Assembly (NCBI RefSeq): GCF_048564905.1
Contig: NC_132993.1
Coordinates: forward strand, 83,421,001-83,485,000
Length of the DNA stretch: 64,000 nt
Source of the DNA: Vicugna pacos
Lineage: Eukaryota; Chordata; Mammalia; Artiodactyla; Camelidae
Direction: 5' to 3'
Position numbers and translations under genes: made by a program. Of the stretch, positions 40,901-50,992 are shown one piece after another. The notes below the pieces were generated by a model. The model worked only from the letters and a program-made list of their open reading frames with translations, made no database searches and had not been told where the DNA came from. Every line of letters starts with the position of its first letter. Position 1 is the stretch's first letter.

Positions 40901-41355
40901 TCTCAAGGTCTGTCCTGAGGAGGATGGATGCATGTGGTTTCTGCTTCGACTTTCTCAAAAAAAAAAAAAAAACAGAGATGCTCAACAATGAGCTAGGTTG
41001 TTCCAGCAGGTAGCGGGCTCCCCATTTAATGGAAAGAGAGAGATGTGGGGTGTTTGAGAGAGCAGGATCAGAGGAACCTCTGTCCCATTTGGTAGCCTCA
41101 TCCCTTGGCTGCTCAAGGAGCGGACTGACATGGTTTAATTTTCTCTTTATCTCTAGGAAATAATCTGACAAGTCCAGTGATGGATATTTCAGGTTACTCT
41201 TTCTAGGATCAAAAAATGGGACATAATCCACACATTCAGCTCTAGGAAGTTGGTTAAATAAATTATTCTCCATCTATATGTAGTCATTTAAAATGAAAGA
41301 TTGATCTGCCTTTTTCGGTATGGAAAGATGCTCTTGACATCCTGTTTAAAGAGAA
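37936..41355. other. GCK upstream intron, unannotated stretch
   Basis: GC-rich, no clear repeats except the second copy of the 35-bp repeat at 39868-39902. The human hepatic first exon would be expected near here from its distance to exon 2, but I could not recognise one. Confidence 0.4.
39868..39902 (+). repeat. 35-bp direct repeat, copy 2
   Basis: Identical to 36541-36575 and in the same orientation, 3.3 kb away. It is not part of any transposon family I recognise. Confidence 0.9.
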
Positions 41356-41864
41356 TGTGATGGTTACCCTCCAAGAGGACCTCCCATGAGCCCCACCCAT
41401 GCTGAATAGGTCTGGCCTATGTAACTAATGGGTTAGTGCAGAAATGATGGAGTCTGACTTTTGAGGCTTGCCATCAAAGACATTGAGGCTTCTATTTTCT
41501 CTCTATTGGATTCTTCGCTCTGGGGAAGCCAGCACCCACGAGCTAGTGGCCATGAGGACACTCAGGTTCTAAGGGGAGGTCCACTGCAAAAAACTGAGGC
41601 TCCCCTGCCGATGGGCAGTTCCGATTTGCCAGGCAGGTGAGCAAGCCACCTTGGGAGCAGATGCAGTAGCCCCAGTCGAGCCTTCAGATGCAGCCCCAGC
41701 CAACAGCCCCAGACTTGCAGCCAGACAGAGCCAGACCCCCCCCCCAAGCTGAGCCACTCCTGGATACCTGACCCACAGAAACGGTGTGAGATAATAAAGA
41801 TTTGCTGTTTCAGGCTACTAAGCTTTGAGGTAATTTTTTTACATAGCGAGAGATGTCTAATACA
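41356..41864 (+). mobile_element. MaLR (MLT1-type) solo LTR, fossil
   Basis: About 509 bp. It has TGTGATGG start, then ctgacccacagaaacggtg and agataataaagatttgctgt, and an AATACA end, as in MLT1 LTRs. Flanks gagaa and gagga look like a 5-bp target duplication with one change. Antisense to GCK, ancient. Confidence 0.65.
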
Positions 41865-42529
41865 GAGGAAGAACAGTTATAAAATACAGTACAATCCACT
41901 TTTCTCATACACATATATTATGTATAATATACTCATGGGAGTAAACACAGCAAAATGGTAATGGTAGTCATCTTGATGGTAAAAATATGGATGATTTTAT
42001 TTTCCTCTTTGCTTATCTATATTTCCTATGTTTTTCTGCAATGAATGTGTATTAATGGAGCAGTATTTAAAACTCAAGTTGAAAAATAAAAATGTTGGCC
42101 TTATCTGCTTTTTTTGCACAGAGGCTCTGAGGTCCAGGCTCTGAAGGATGGAGACTCATACTTAAATGGGTCAAATGACCAGACCCCATATCCTGGTCAG
42201 GGAGAAAGTGGGACTGGGAGCCAGAGAGCCCAGCATGCCAGCCCCGCCCCCAGTGGCCGGCAGCCCTCAGCGCCAGCTGGGCAACTGCGTGGGCACTCCC
42301 TGAGCTGCTGCAGCAGGGCCCGGAGGTCAGCATGGTGTTGTAAGTGTTTGCTTACAGCAGGTTTGACTGCAGACTGGCTGTGCCCTTGTGTAAGGGCAGG
42401 CCAGGGGCCTGGTGGTGAGACGGTGTCAGGCAATGTGGCCTTATCAGGGACAGAGGCAAGAGGGGCATGAGCCAAGAGACCACATAGTGGGCTGGGGTCC
42501 CGAAAATGACAGCTAGTGAGTGCCCAGTG

Positions 42530-42690
42530 GCTCCCACGTGCTGGCTGCTGTGCTAAATGCTTTACAACTGGCCTGCAAGCTTGAAGGGGTCACTTTCAAC
42601 GTGGGGAAACTGAAGCCCACGGGGGTCCAGGGGCTTCCAAGCCGTAAGTGACTTAGCCAAGATTTACCCCCAGATCAGCCTGACTCCAGG
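42530..42690 (-). repeat. MIR SINE
   Basis: ctgctgtgctaaatgcttta, then gtggggaaactgaagcccac and agatcagcctgactccaggt follow the reverse MIR order. Confidence 0.7.
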
Positions 42691-43079
42691 TGTGCTGACA
42701 GTTTAGTCTTCTTGACCAGATAAGGGGGCTCCTTCAGGGCTGAGCACCTGCTAGGTGGGGCTCAGGAAATTAGCCGTTGGAGCTGCTTCCGTGCTGGAGA
42801 TGTTCAGAAAACTCGGCTTCAGCTGGTGGGGGTGGGAGTGGCAGGAGCAGCCAAGGTCTGCACTGCCCAAGGTTTGCCTCCGACAGCAGGCGGGGCTGGA
42901 AATCTGGGGCCAGGAGTCAGGGGTGAGGCTAAAGATTGGGGTGATGGGAGTGATAGGGGCAGAGTGTGGATGAGGAACGTGGAGTATCCTACACATTGGC
43001 TGGGGAGGGGGAGGCAGGCTGGAGGATCATCCAGGACTCATCCAAGGGAGGCAGGATAACTCTAGGGTAACACAGAGCA

Positions 43080-43275
43080 TGAGGTCAACAGCCTGAGTCT
43101 GAAGACTGCCATTCACTGGCTGTAGGACTTGAATAAATTCCTTAACTTTCTGGACCTCAGCTTCCTTAGTAAAGTAAAGATGACAATTTACCTACCTCAC
43201 AAGGCCATTGAGAGGATTCGATGGGATAATGCAGAAAAGACTTTTAGCGATACAAGCTGTTCAGTGATTCATAGC
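43080..43275 (+). repeat. MIR SINE
   Basis: Plus-strand MIR: actggctgtaggacttgaat, then tggacctcagcttccttagt, cctacctcacaaggccattg and gaggattcgatgggataatg. One of the fuller copies in the window. Confidence 0.85.
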
Positions 43276-43849
43276 ACCACCAAAGGATGCTTTAGCCCCT
43301 TTTAGAACACAAAGCTATAAGATCTACAGCAGGTGTAAAGCCAAATTCCCACCTCCACACCTGCCGATTATCTCAGAGCATTCTGAGGACACAGAGAGGT
43401 GGCACAGCCTCTTTGATGCCACTTCTGCACTAAATCAATGAAACTTATTGTCTGTAAAGAGAATGACTAGGGGATGACGTCACAGAAAATGATGGCGTAG
43501 GAAACTCCACCTCCCTCCACCAAAACACCCGTTACACTAGGAGAAAAAATGATCAAAATAAACCTGATGGGACACGTATAGCAACCAGGGGAGCTTGCTG
43601 ATGGCCTGTGAGTGAGCAGTCGGCACAAACCAGCTGCCACCCCCACCCCCAACCATGGGCATGGAGACAGCACCCATGTTCCTGGGGCAGTCAGGACCTT
43701 GGGCTGTGCATTTCAGTTGATCTGTTGGTCCTCTGAGGGCTCAGCACAGAGCTTGCCTTCATTTCAGCCTCCTCATGCTGCAGCAGCCTCCCTGGTGGCA
43801 TTTAGTAGATTTAAAGAGACATACATGCTAGTTTAAAATTTCCTTTGCA

Positions 43850-44330
43850 TTTTTGTTTTTCAGATCCAGACACTTAAGGAATTCTCTGTCAGGTCACAGG
43901 CTGACTGCAGAGACATCAGAACGGAAACTTCATGGATCATACACAATAAGAAATACAGATTTTGCACAAAAAAAGTTTGAAAAAGTAACTATACAAATGG
44001 ACAATACAGTCCTCAACAAGCAACAAAACCAGTCTTTACAGAGGGGGAGAATCTGACTTCAAGAGTTATCACAATATAGTATTCAACAAAAAATTATACA
44101 GTATACAAAGAAACAGGAAAATATAGCTCATTCATAGGGAAAAAAAAGAATTCAATAGAAAGTATCTCTGAGACAGCCTGAACATTGGAATTACTAGTCA
44201 AAGACATTAAATCAACATCAGAATTACCAAAGATATTAAATTAAATATACTCAATGAGTTAAAAAAAAACATGGATAGAGAACTAAAGGAAATTATAAAA
44301 TCAATGTATGAACAGATAGGCTTTCTCCAA
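43850..44330 (+). repeat. LINE L1/HAL1-like 5' part, degraded
   Basis: aaagacattaaatcaacatc, then atactcaatgagttaaaaaa and gagaactaaaggaaattat recall the ORF1 region of old L1 or HAL1. Boundaries are approximate. Confidence 0.45.
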
Positions 44331-44425
44331 ACCTTCTTTAGGCTTACATCCAATGTGGGTGGAATCCAGAAGTAGTTGACTTCTCTAATCCTATTTACAG
44401 GCCGTATCACATTCACATTGTGTCC
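44331..44425. repeat. Inverted repeat A, left arm
   Basis: Reverse complement resembles 45029-45120 over about 95 bp, with the best block agtcaactacttttggatt-like and aggattagagaagtcaacta. It directly abuts an L1 3' fragment. Confidence 0.75.
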
Positions 44426-44895
44426 AGTTCATAGCAGCATTAATCACCATAGCCAAAAGTTAGAAACAATCTAACTTTCCATTAACAGATGAATGGATGA
44501 AAAAAAAAATGTATTATATACAGTGGAATATTATTCAGCCATGAAAAGGAATGAAGTTATGGCATACTACAACATAGATGGACCCTGAAAACACTATGCT
44601 AAGTGAAATAAACCAGACACAAAAGGACAAATATTGTATGATTCTGCTCATATAAAATAGAAAAACAGGCAAATTCATGGAGACAGAAATTAGAATAGTG
44701 GCTACCAGGAATGGTGGGGAGGAATGGGGAATTAATGATTTTTCTGACTAGGATGATGAAAAAGTTTTGGAAAAAGTGATGAAATTTGCAACAATATTAT
44801 GGATGTAATTAATTCCACTGAACTGTACACTTAAAAAGTGGTTAAAATGGCAAATCTCATGTTTTACATGTTTTACCATAATAAGAAAAGAAACA
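44426..44895 (+). repeat. LINE L1 3' end (L1M type)
   Basis: Contains agtggaatattattcagcca, then gatggaccctgaaaacacta and ctgctcatataaaatagaaa, the end of ORF2 and 3' UTR of an old L1. Confidence 0.8.
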
Positions 44896-45028
44896 AAAAA
44901 TGACTAACAAGTTGGTCTATTTTTATAGCAAAAGCAAGTTTTTTTTTAATCTCCCTCAATGGAATCACCACTCAATCACACTTACACATTCATTCATTCT
45001 TCCTATGATATTTACCAGCAGGTGCCTA

Positions 45029-45120
45029 GACACTATATGAATGTGATATGGCCTGTGAACAGGATTAGAGAAGTCAACTACTTTGGATTCCTCCCAGATT
45101 GGGGATAAGCCTGAAGAAGT
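45029..45120. repeat. Inverted repeat A, right arm
   Basis: Opposite-orientation partner of 44331-44425; shares aggattagagaagtcaacta and the adjoining ggcctgt block. About 600 bp separates the arms. Confidence 0.75.
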
Positions 45121-45240
45121 GTTGGACTTCTCCTGTTCAATCCTCACAGTAAACAAAGGGACTCAGCCCTGTGGCAAAGATTTATTTAATGGTGGAGTCT
45201 TCTCACTGGGACCTGTTGTTTCAGAGGGGAATAGGAGCTA

Positions 45241-45296
45241 GGAAGAAAGAGAAAGAGAGAGAGAGAGAAAGAGAGAAAGAGAGAAAGAAAGAAACA

Positions 45297-45332
<36 letters not shown>

Positions 45333-45395
45333 GAAAGAAAGGAAGGAAGGAAGAAAGAAAGAGAGAGAGAGAGAGAGACAGAAAGAAAGACAGAC

Positions 45396-45450
<55 letters not shown>

Positions 45451-45452
45451 AA

Positions 45453-45504
<52 letters not shown>

Positions 45505-45645
45505 GAGAAAGAAAGAAAGGAAGGAAGGAAGGAAGGAAGAAAGAAAGAGAGAGAGAAAGAAAGAAAAAAAGAAAGAAAGAGAGAGAGAAAGAAAGAGAGA
45601 GAAAGAAAGAAAGAGAGAGAGAAAGAAAGAAAGAAAGAAAGAAAT

Positions 45646-45724
<79 letters not shown>
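45241..45724. repeat. Long GAAA/GA purine tract microsatellite
   Basis: About 484 bp almost wholly of A and G on the plus strand, mainly GAAA with GA and GGAA patches. Only a few C or T interruptions occur. Such pure purine mirror-like tracts can form triplex DNA and are length-variable. Confidence 0.95.
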
Positions 45725-45729
<5 letters not shown>

Positions 45730-47350
45730 TAGTTGATGTATACCATGTCTAGGAGAGCTCCTGCTGGAGCTACTGTCACTACTTACCTATGAGCAAATAG
45801 ATGAAATGCTTACTAAGCTTTTGAGGAATCGTATTGCCAAAAACCCCATGAGCTTGACCTGAAAAAGCTTTTGATTGTTCAAGCCACAAAATAACCCTCG
45901 GGCACCCCCAAACTTTATCAGAAAGAAATAGGTTGTGAAAAGATATTCCATCACAGAGAGTGGTGGTCAAAAGAGACTCTCCCAAAGGGTGGGGCCTGGA
46001 GCTGCAGTGTCTCCCCACTGAGGGCAGAACCCAAGTCCTGCGGAGGAACTTGTCCTCACCAGGGCGAGGTCTCGCAGTGCCTGCCTGGCGAGATTTCATC
46101 ATCGCCATGGATGCCACTTCTTTGTTTTCCATTCTTCCCATTTCCCAGTGGGAATTTGGGCTATAGACACCCTGCCCATGCTCCCCTGGTCCAGGAGTGA
46201 AGACGGATGGGTAAGGGGACTCAACTTTTGTTTCCAGACCATGGGATCACACTGAGGATTACTTGCACCTGGTGGAGATGCTGACATCTCCTCTTGGATA
46301 CAGGGACCGTGTGAGATCTTGGCTCATCACCTTTGCGGAGGGGTGACCATACAGTCTATGTGTAAGAAGAAAGATGTGCACGGACATGTGGTGGCCAGAG
46401 GCGTGGACTGTGGCAGAGATTGCCAGCTGTGGGCCAAAATCCATGTCCTCTTTGTCCACTGTGATAACCACGCCAGGTGTCAGGTGCCGGCCGCCTGGTC
46501 TGTATACGCTCAGCCTCCCTTGCTGTGAGATGTACCATGGAATCTGAGCAGCAATGATGCCCACCATTTCCAGGTCCAGGCTTTCAAGCACAGAGTGTTT
46601 CTTCCAGATTCTTTCTCACTTTTCTGTGGGCTTCCACGTAGGTGAGGAGGGGGCTTTTGGAAGCAGTGGAGCCATGAAGCATAAGATGGTGGGATTCATA
46701 GATGGAGAGTAAATCCTCCCAGCCAGCTCCCACCTGCACTGACTATCTACCACATGAGTGAGAAATACAATTCTGCTCTGTAGACTTACTTCCTGTTTTG
46801 TGTTAATGACAGCAATTAAGCCTATCCTAATTATCACTCAGAATCATAGCATCAATGACCAAAAATAGAAGTTGGAGAGGAGATTAAATCACTCACTTAT
46901 GGAACATTTGCTAGGTCTCAGTCTGAGGTTACAAAATAACTAGCTTTTAGTTTGCAAGAAGCTTACAATCTAGCAGAAGGGACAAGCAAATAACTAATAC
47001 AAACTAATACTGGCAGAGCGGAAGAGTCTTTGGGGGAAATGGAAGACTGATGGGGGTTTTCTGAAGCACAGGGTTTCTCAAGACTCTTTCCTGCAGCCTC
47101 TGATGCACGGGTGAGAAGTGGCCAGGAGACATTCCAGATAGAAGGGCCAGAGGACAAAGTCAGAGATGCTTGGAGAAACAGATATTTGTAACGGCTTGAA
47201 CTAACTCGCACAGAGGGCATGCCCAGGAAATTAGACTGCTGTAAGTGGCATGTGGGCTATAAAGGGAATCTGAGTTGGAGTACAGACCCTTTATAAATGA
47301 ACAACCATCCACGTACTGAATATTAAAAAGATGGATAACAAGCAAGCAAT
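45725..47350. other. Unassigned repeat-like region
   Basis: It looks like decayed transposon sequence, and 46600-46850 ends rather like an old LTR (gagaaatacaattctgctct, then tgttaatgacagc). I cannot assign a family. No host exon is recognised. Confidence 0.4.
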
Positions 47351-48440
47351 ACTCAAGGAACATTTACACCTTTATATACACTTACAAAAAAAAATGGAAA
47401 ATCAGTGAGCAAAGTATTCTTCTCAAGGTGTTTTTTTAAAAAAAAAAACCCAACACACAGGAGATAAAATAAACCTAAGAATAAAAGAATCAATAATGAT
47501 AAAAGCAGAAAAAAATTGTACAGGAAACATGCAAACAAAAAAAATTAAACATATTAATTAACAAATCCCAAACCCAGATCTTTAAAAAAAAGAGACCAAT
47601 GAAGTAGCAAACAGCTGATACTCTAATCAAGGATAAGAGAAGACACCAATGAATAACTCCAGGGATAAGAAAGGGACATAATCACAGATAAAGAGACACT
47701 TGAAATGTTTTATGAAAGTTTTGTCTAAGACTTGCGTCAATACATTTTTTAAATCTAGAGAAAATAGGTGATTTTCCAAAGAATATGAATTATCGAAGTT
47801 GACTCAGGAAAACAAGAAAAACCTGACCAGAGGGATAAAAGTAGAAGAAATGTTAATAGACTTCAAAAACTTTCTCCTAACAAGAATATCAGATCTTGTT
47901 GGATAAAGAAGTAGTGGTATACATATACAATGGAATACTACTCAACCATGAAAAAGAATAAAATAATGCCATTTGCAGCAACATGGATGGACCTAGAGAC
48001 TGTCATTCTAAGTGAAATAAGCCAGAAAGAAAAGAAAAATACCATATGATATCACTCATATGTGGAATCTAAAAAAAGACAAATGAACTTATTTACAAAA
48101 TAGAAATAGACTCACAGACATAGAAAACAAACTTATGGTTAGCGGGAGGGAAGTGGGTGGGAAGGGATAAATTCGGGAGTTTGAGATTTGCAGATGCTAA
48201 CTACTGTATATAAAATAGATAAATAACAAGTTTATACTGCATAGCACGGGAACTATATTCAATATTTTGTAACCTATAATGAAAAAGAATATGAAAACAA
48301 ATATATGTATGTGTATGTATGACTGAACAATTATGTTGTACACCAGAAATTGACACAACATTGTAAACTGACTACACATCAGTAATTGAACAAAGAAGAA
48401 AAAAAGAAATGAAAAAAAAGTCAAAGAAAAAAAAATCAGA
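47350..48440 (+). repeat. LINE L1, truncated and internally deleted
   Basis: An ORF2-like block (ataagaaagggacataatca, agaatatgaattatcgaag) is followed directly at about 47900 by the 3' UTR (tacaatggaatactactcaa, gatggacctagagactgtca) and the artiodactyl L1 tail with gttgtacaccagaaattgac. It lacks the middle of ORF2. Confidence 0.8.
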
Positions 48441-48697
48441 TCTTGCTAGTTTTTAAAAGAATATGGCTGTGGAAATGTCCAGGGCAAGTCCTGGACCATA
48501 ACAAGCCTTAATTCATGCTTATTTAATGAGATGATAAGTAGACAAGACTTGTGTGGCAGACAGAGATCATATATGTGGGATCCAAAGTTGGAGCTGAGTG
48601 TTCAGCTGAGTCCTGCAGACAGTGAGGCTGTATCATTTATGACAGCAGAGGGGCAGGGGCAAAGGAGCAACAGTGGTGGGATGGATGGGGCTGGGAA

Positions 48698-48729
<32 letters not shown>

Positions 48730-48745
48730 CAACAACAACAACAAC
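48698..48745. repeat. AAT/AAC trinucleotide microsatellite
   Basis: About nine AAT units pass directly into six AAC units, immediately before a Vic-1 SINE. Confidence 0.9.
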
Positions 48746-48749
48746 CATT

Positions 48750-48843
48750 GGGGGAGGGTATAGCTCAGTGGTAGAGTGCAGTGCTTAGTATGCATGAAGT
48801 CCTGGGTTCAATCCCTGGTACCTCCATTGAAAAAATAATAATC
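48750..48843 (+). repeat. Camelid Vic-1 SINE, short-tailed copy
   Basis: ggggagggtatagctcagtg (A box), gtcctgggttcaatccctgg (B box) and a short A-rich tail. The full tail is missing or was moved when the next SINE inserted. Confidence 0.9.
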
Positions 48844-48844
48844 A

Positions 48845-49005
48845 GGGGGAGGGTATAGCTCAGTGGTACAGCATGTGCTTAGCATGCACGAGGTCCTGGG
48901 TTCAATCCCCGGTACCTCCACGAAATAAATAAATAAATAAACCTAATTACCTTCCCCCAAAATAAAAAAATCAATCAATTAATAAACCTAATTACCTCCC
49001 CCAAA
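48845..49005 (+). repeat. Camelid Vic-1 SINE, full copy
   Basis: The best copy: gagggtatagctcagtggta, gtgcttagcatgcacgaggt, gggttcaatccccggtacct, then an AAATAAATA tail with two cctaattacctc-type blocks. The tRNA-Ala AGC anticodon-like stretch is kept. It is not a functional tRNA gene. Confidence 0.95.
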
Positions 49006-49365
49006 TAATAATAACAACAATAATAATAATAGCAACTGTGTATTCACTGTGCCAGGTGCAGTCACTGAGCGACAGAAAGGTAAGTTACTCACCCCATCAC
49101 CCTGCAAATATGAATTTTAAACTCAGGCATTCTGTCTCCAGTAACTCTTAGTCACGGAGATACCCTGCCTCTGGAGGAGCTGGAGGAAGGTGCAGACAAG
49201 CTGGGCTAACATCACGGGTAAGCTGATGGGTGGGGGCTGTTGCCTGAGGGTAGGCTGTGGGAGCAGAGGGCTGTGAACCCAGTTCGTAGAAACATGTTTC
49301 CAGGTTACTGATGGGATCCTTGTAGAGTTACTCTCACCTCTTGGCAAAACCATATCTGATAAAAT

Positions 49366-50180
49366 GCCTTGTATCCAGAATATATAAAGAGTTCTTACAA
49401 CTCAATAAGAAGATAATAACCCAATTTTTAATACCTCACCAAAGAATGCCCAATAAGAAGATGAAATATGTACATCATTAGCCAACCAGTGACATGCAAA
49501 TTAAAACCACAACAACATGCCATCATATATTCACCAGAATGACTTAAAGTTAAAAGATGGACAAAACCAAGTGTTGGGGAGGATATATAGCAACCAGAGT
49601 CCTCAAACATTGCTCATGGGAATGCAGCATGGCACAGCCCACTTTGGAAAACAGTTTGGCCATTTCTTCTAAAGCTGAGTCTACACAAAAACCTGTACTT
49701 GAGTGTTCATAGCAGCTTTATTCATTGCAGCCAAACCTGGAAACCCTCCTCCTGCCCCCTGCCAAATGTCTATTAGCTGGTGAATGAGTAAATGGACAAA
49801 AAGACCGGAGCACATCCCTGCAGTGGAACACCACTCAGCAGTGGAGAGGTAAGAAAGAGTGACCTACTGCTGATACGTGCACGGCATTATGCTAAGTCAA
49901 AGAAGACAGACACGATAGACTGTATTCTCAGTGATCCCATTTATATCCAAAAGGCAAAACCAAAGGGACAGAAAATAGACCAGTGGTTTCCAGGGTCGGG
50001 GAGTGGAAGAGGTGATTGACACCAAGAGGCGAGACTAAGGGAATTTGCTGGGTGATGGAAAGATCCTGCACCTTGATGGCGATGGCAGTTTTATAACTAT
50101 ATATATTTGATAAAACCTATCAGACTGTAGACTTCAAAAGGTGAATTTTCTTGCCTGCATTTTATATTCTCATTTAAAAA
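49366..50180 (+). repeat. LINE L1M, old 3' end of ORF2 and 3' UTR
   Basis: agagttcttacaactcaata, gccaaccagtgacatgcaaa, ttgggaggatatatagcaac-like, gtgttcatagcagctttatt and ctggtgaatgagtaaatgga follow the L1 order. Diverged more than the L1 at 47350. Confidence 0.85.
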
Positions 50181-50444
50181 AGACGAGTAGCAGATGATGT
50201 TGAAATGAGTCAGGGGTCCGAATTAGGGGTAGAAAGATACAGGGGGGCCCCCGCAGAGATCCGCTGTCTTCCTCAAGCCTGCCTCTGTAGTGGATCTCTC
50301 CCCTGGAGGACCCAGGACCCTGGAAGTCACTGTTCCAGCTCCCTGATGGCACTTGAGCAGAAGATGGGAGCTGGTGATACCTTGCCATCTACCTGACCTT
50401 AGACACATGATTCATTCCTGCAAAATGCTTTTTTTTTTCTTTTT

Positions 50445-50549
50445 GCTGAGTAGTGAGAGCCCACGCTAGGCCAGGGCATCCTGGTACCAAGGCTTAAGAT
50501 AGATGAATTCCTGCTCCCTGGGGCACTGCATCTTAGGGGACAAGGACAA
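50445..50549. repeat. Inverted repeat B, left arm
   Basis: 105 bp whose reverse complement matches 50888-50992 at 91 of 105 positions by my count, 12 of the 14 differences being transitions. The sequence resembles an L2/MIR 3' end. Confidence 0.85.
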
Positions 50550-50887
50550 TCCATTTTTGCAAAACTGCGCCTATAAAACAGGGGTGAGATGCCCTCTCTC
50601 ACAGAGCTGCAGCTCTATACATGAGAAAGCCCGCCATACAATGAGATTTTCTTTTATTTCCAGGAGCCAGGGCTCCCTGCCTTGTTTAGTGCCCCAGACC
50701 TCAGGTTCCTCCCAGTTCAGCTTTACCAAAGCCAGAGCCGTCCATGTCCACACATCGCGGAGTAAGTGCCATGAAAGCAGGGTCACTCAGCATGTCATCA
50801 TCTGTCTGTGCCTGGCTTCCTCTTCTTCGGAGAGCAGTCAGATGTCACTTGGAGAGCGTCACCATCAGAAGCCATCCCGCATTCTAC

Positions 50888-50992
50888 TTGTCTTTGTCCC
50901 CTAAGATGTAGCGCCCCGGAGAGCAGGACTTCATCCATCCTGAGCCCTGGTACCAGGACCCCCTGGCCTAGCGCGGGCTCTCACTGCTCAGC
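50888..50992. repeat. Inverted repeat B, right arm
   Basis: Partner of 50445-50549 with a 338-bp spacer and no length difference between arms. Confidence 0.85.

Noticed and set aside
45171-45647. 158-codon Lys/Glu/Arg frame
   Set aside because: It is only the GAAA microsatellite read as codons.
48845-48918. tRNA-Ala-like gene
   Set aside because: A SINE head with mutations and a SINE tail; not a functional tRNA.
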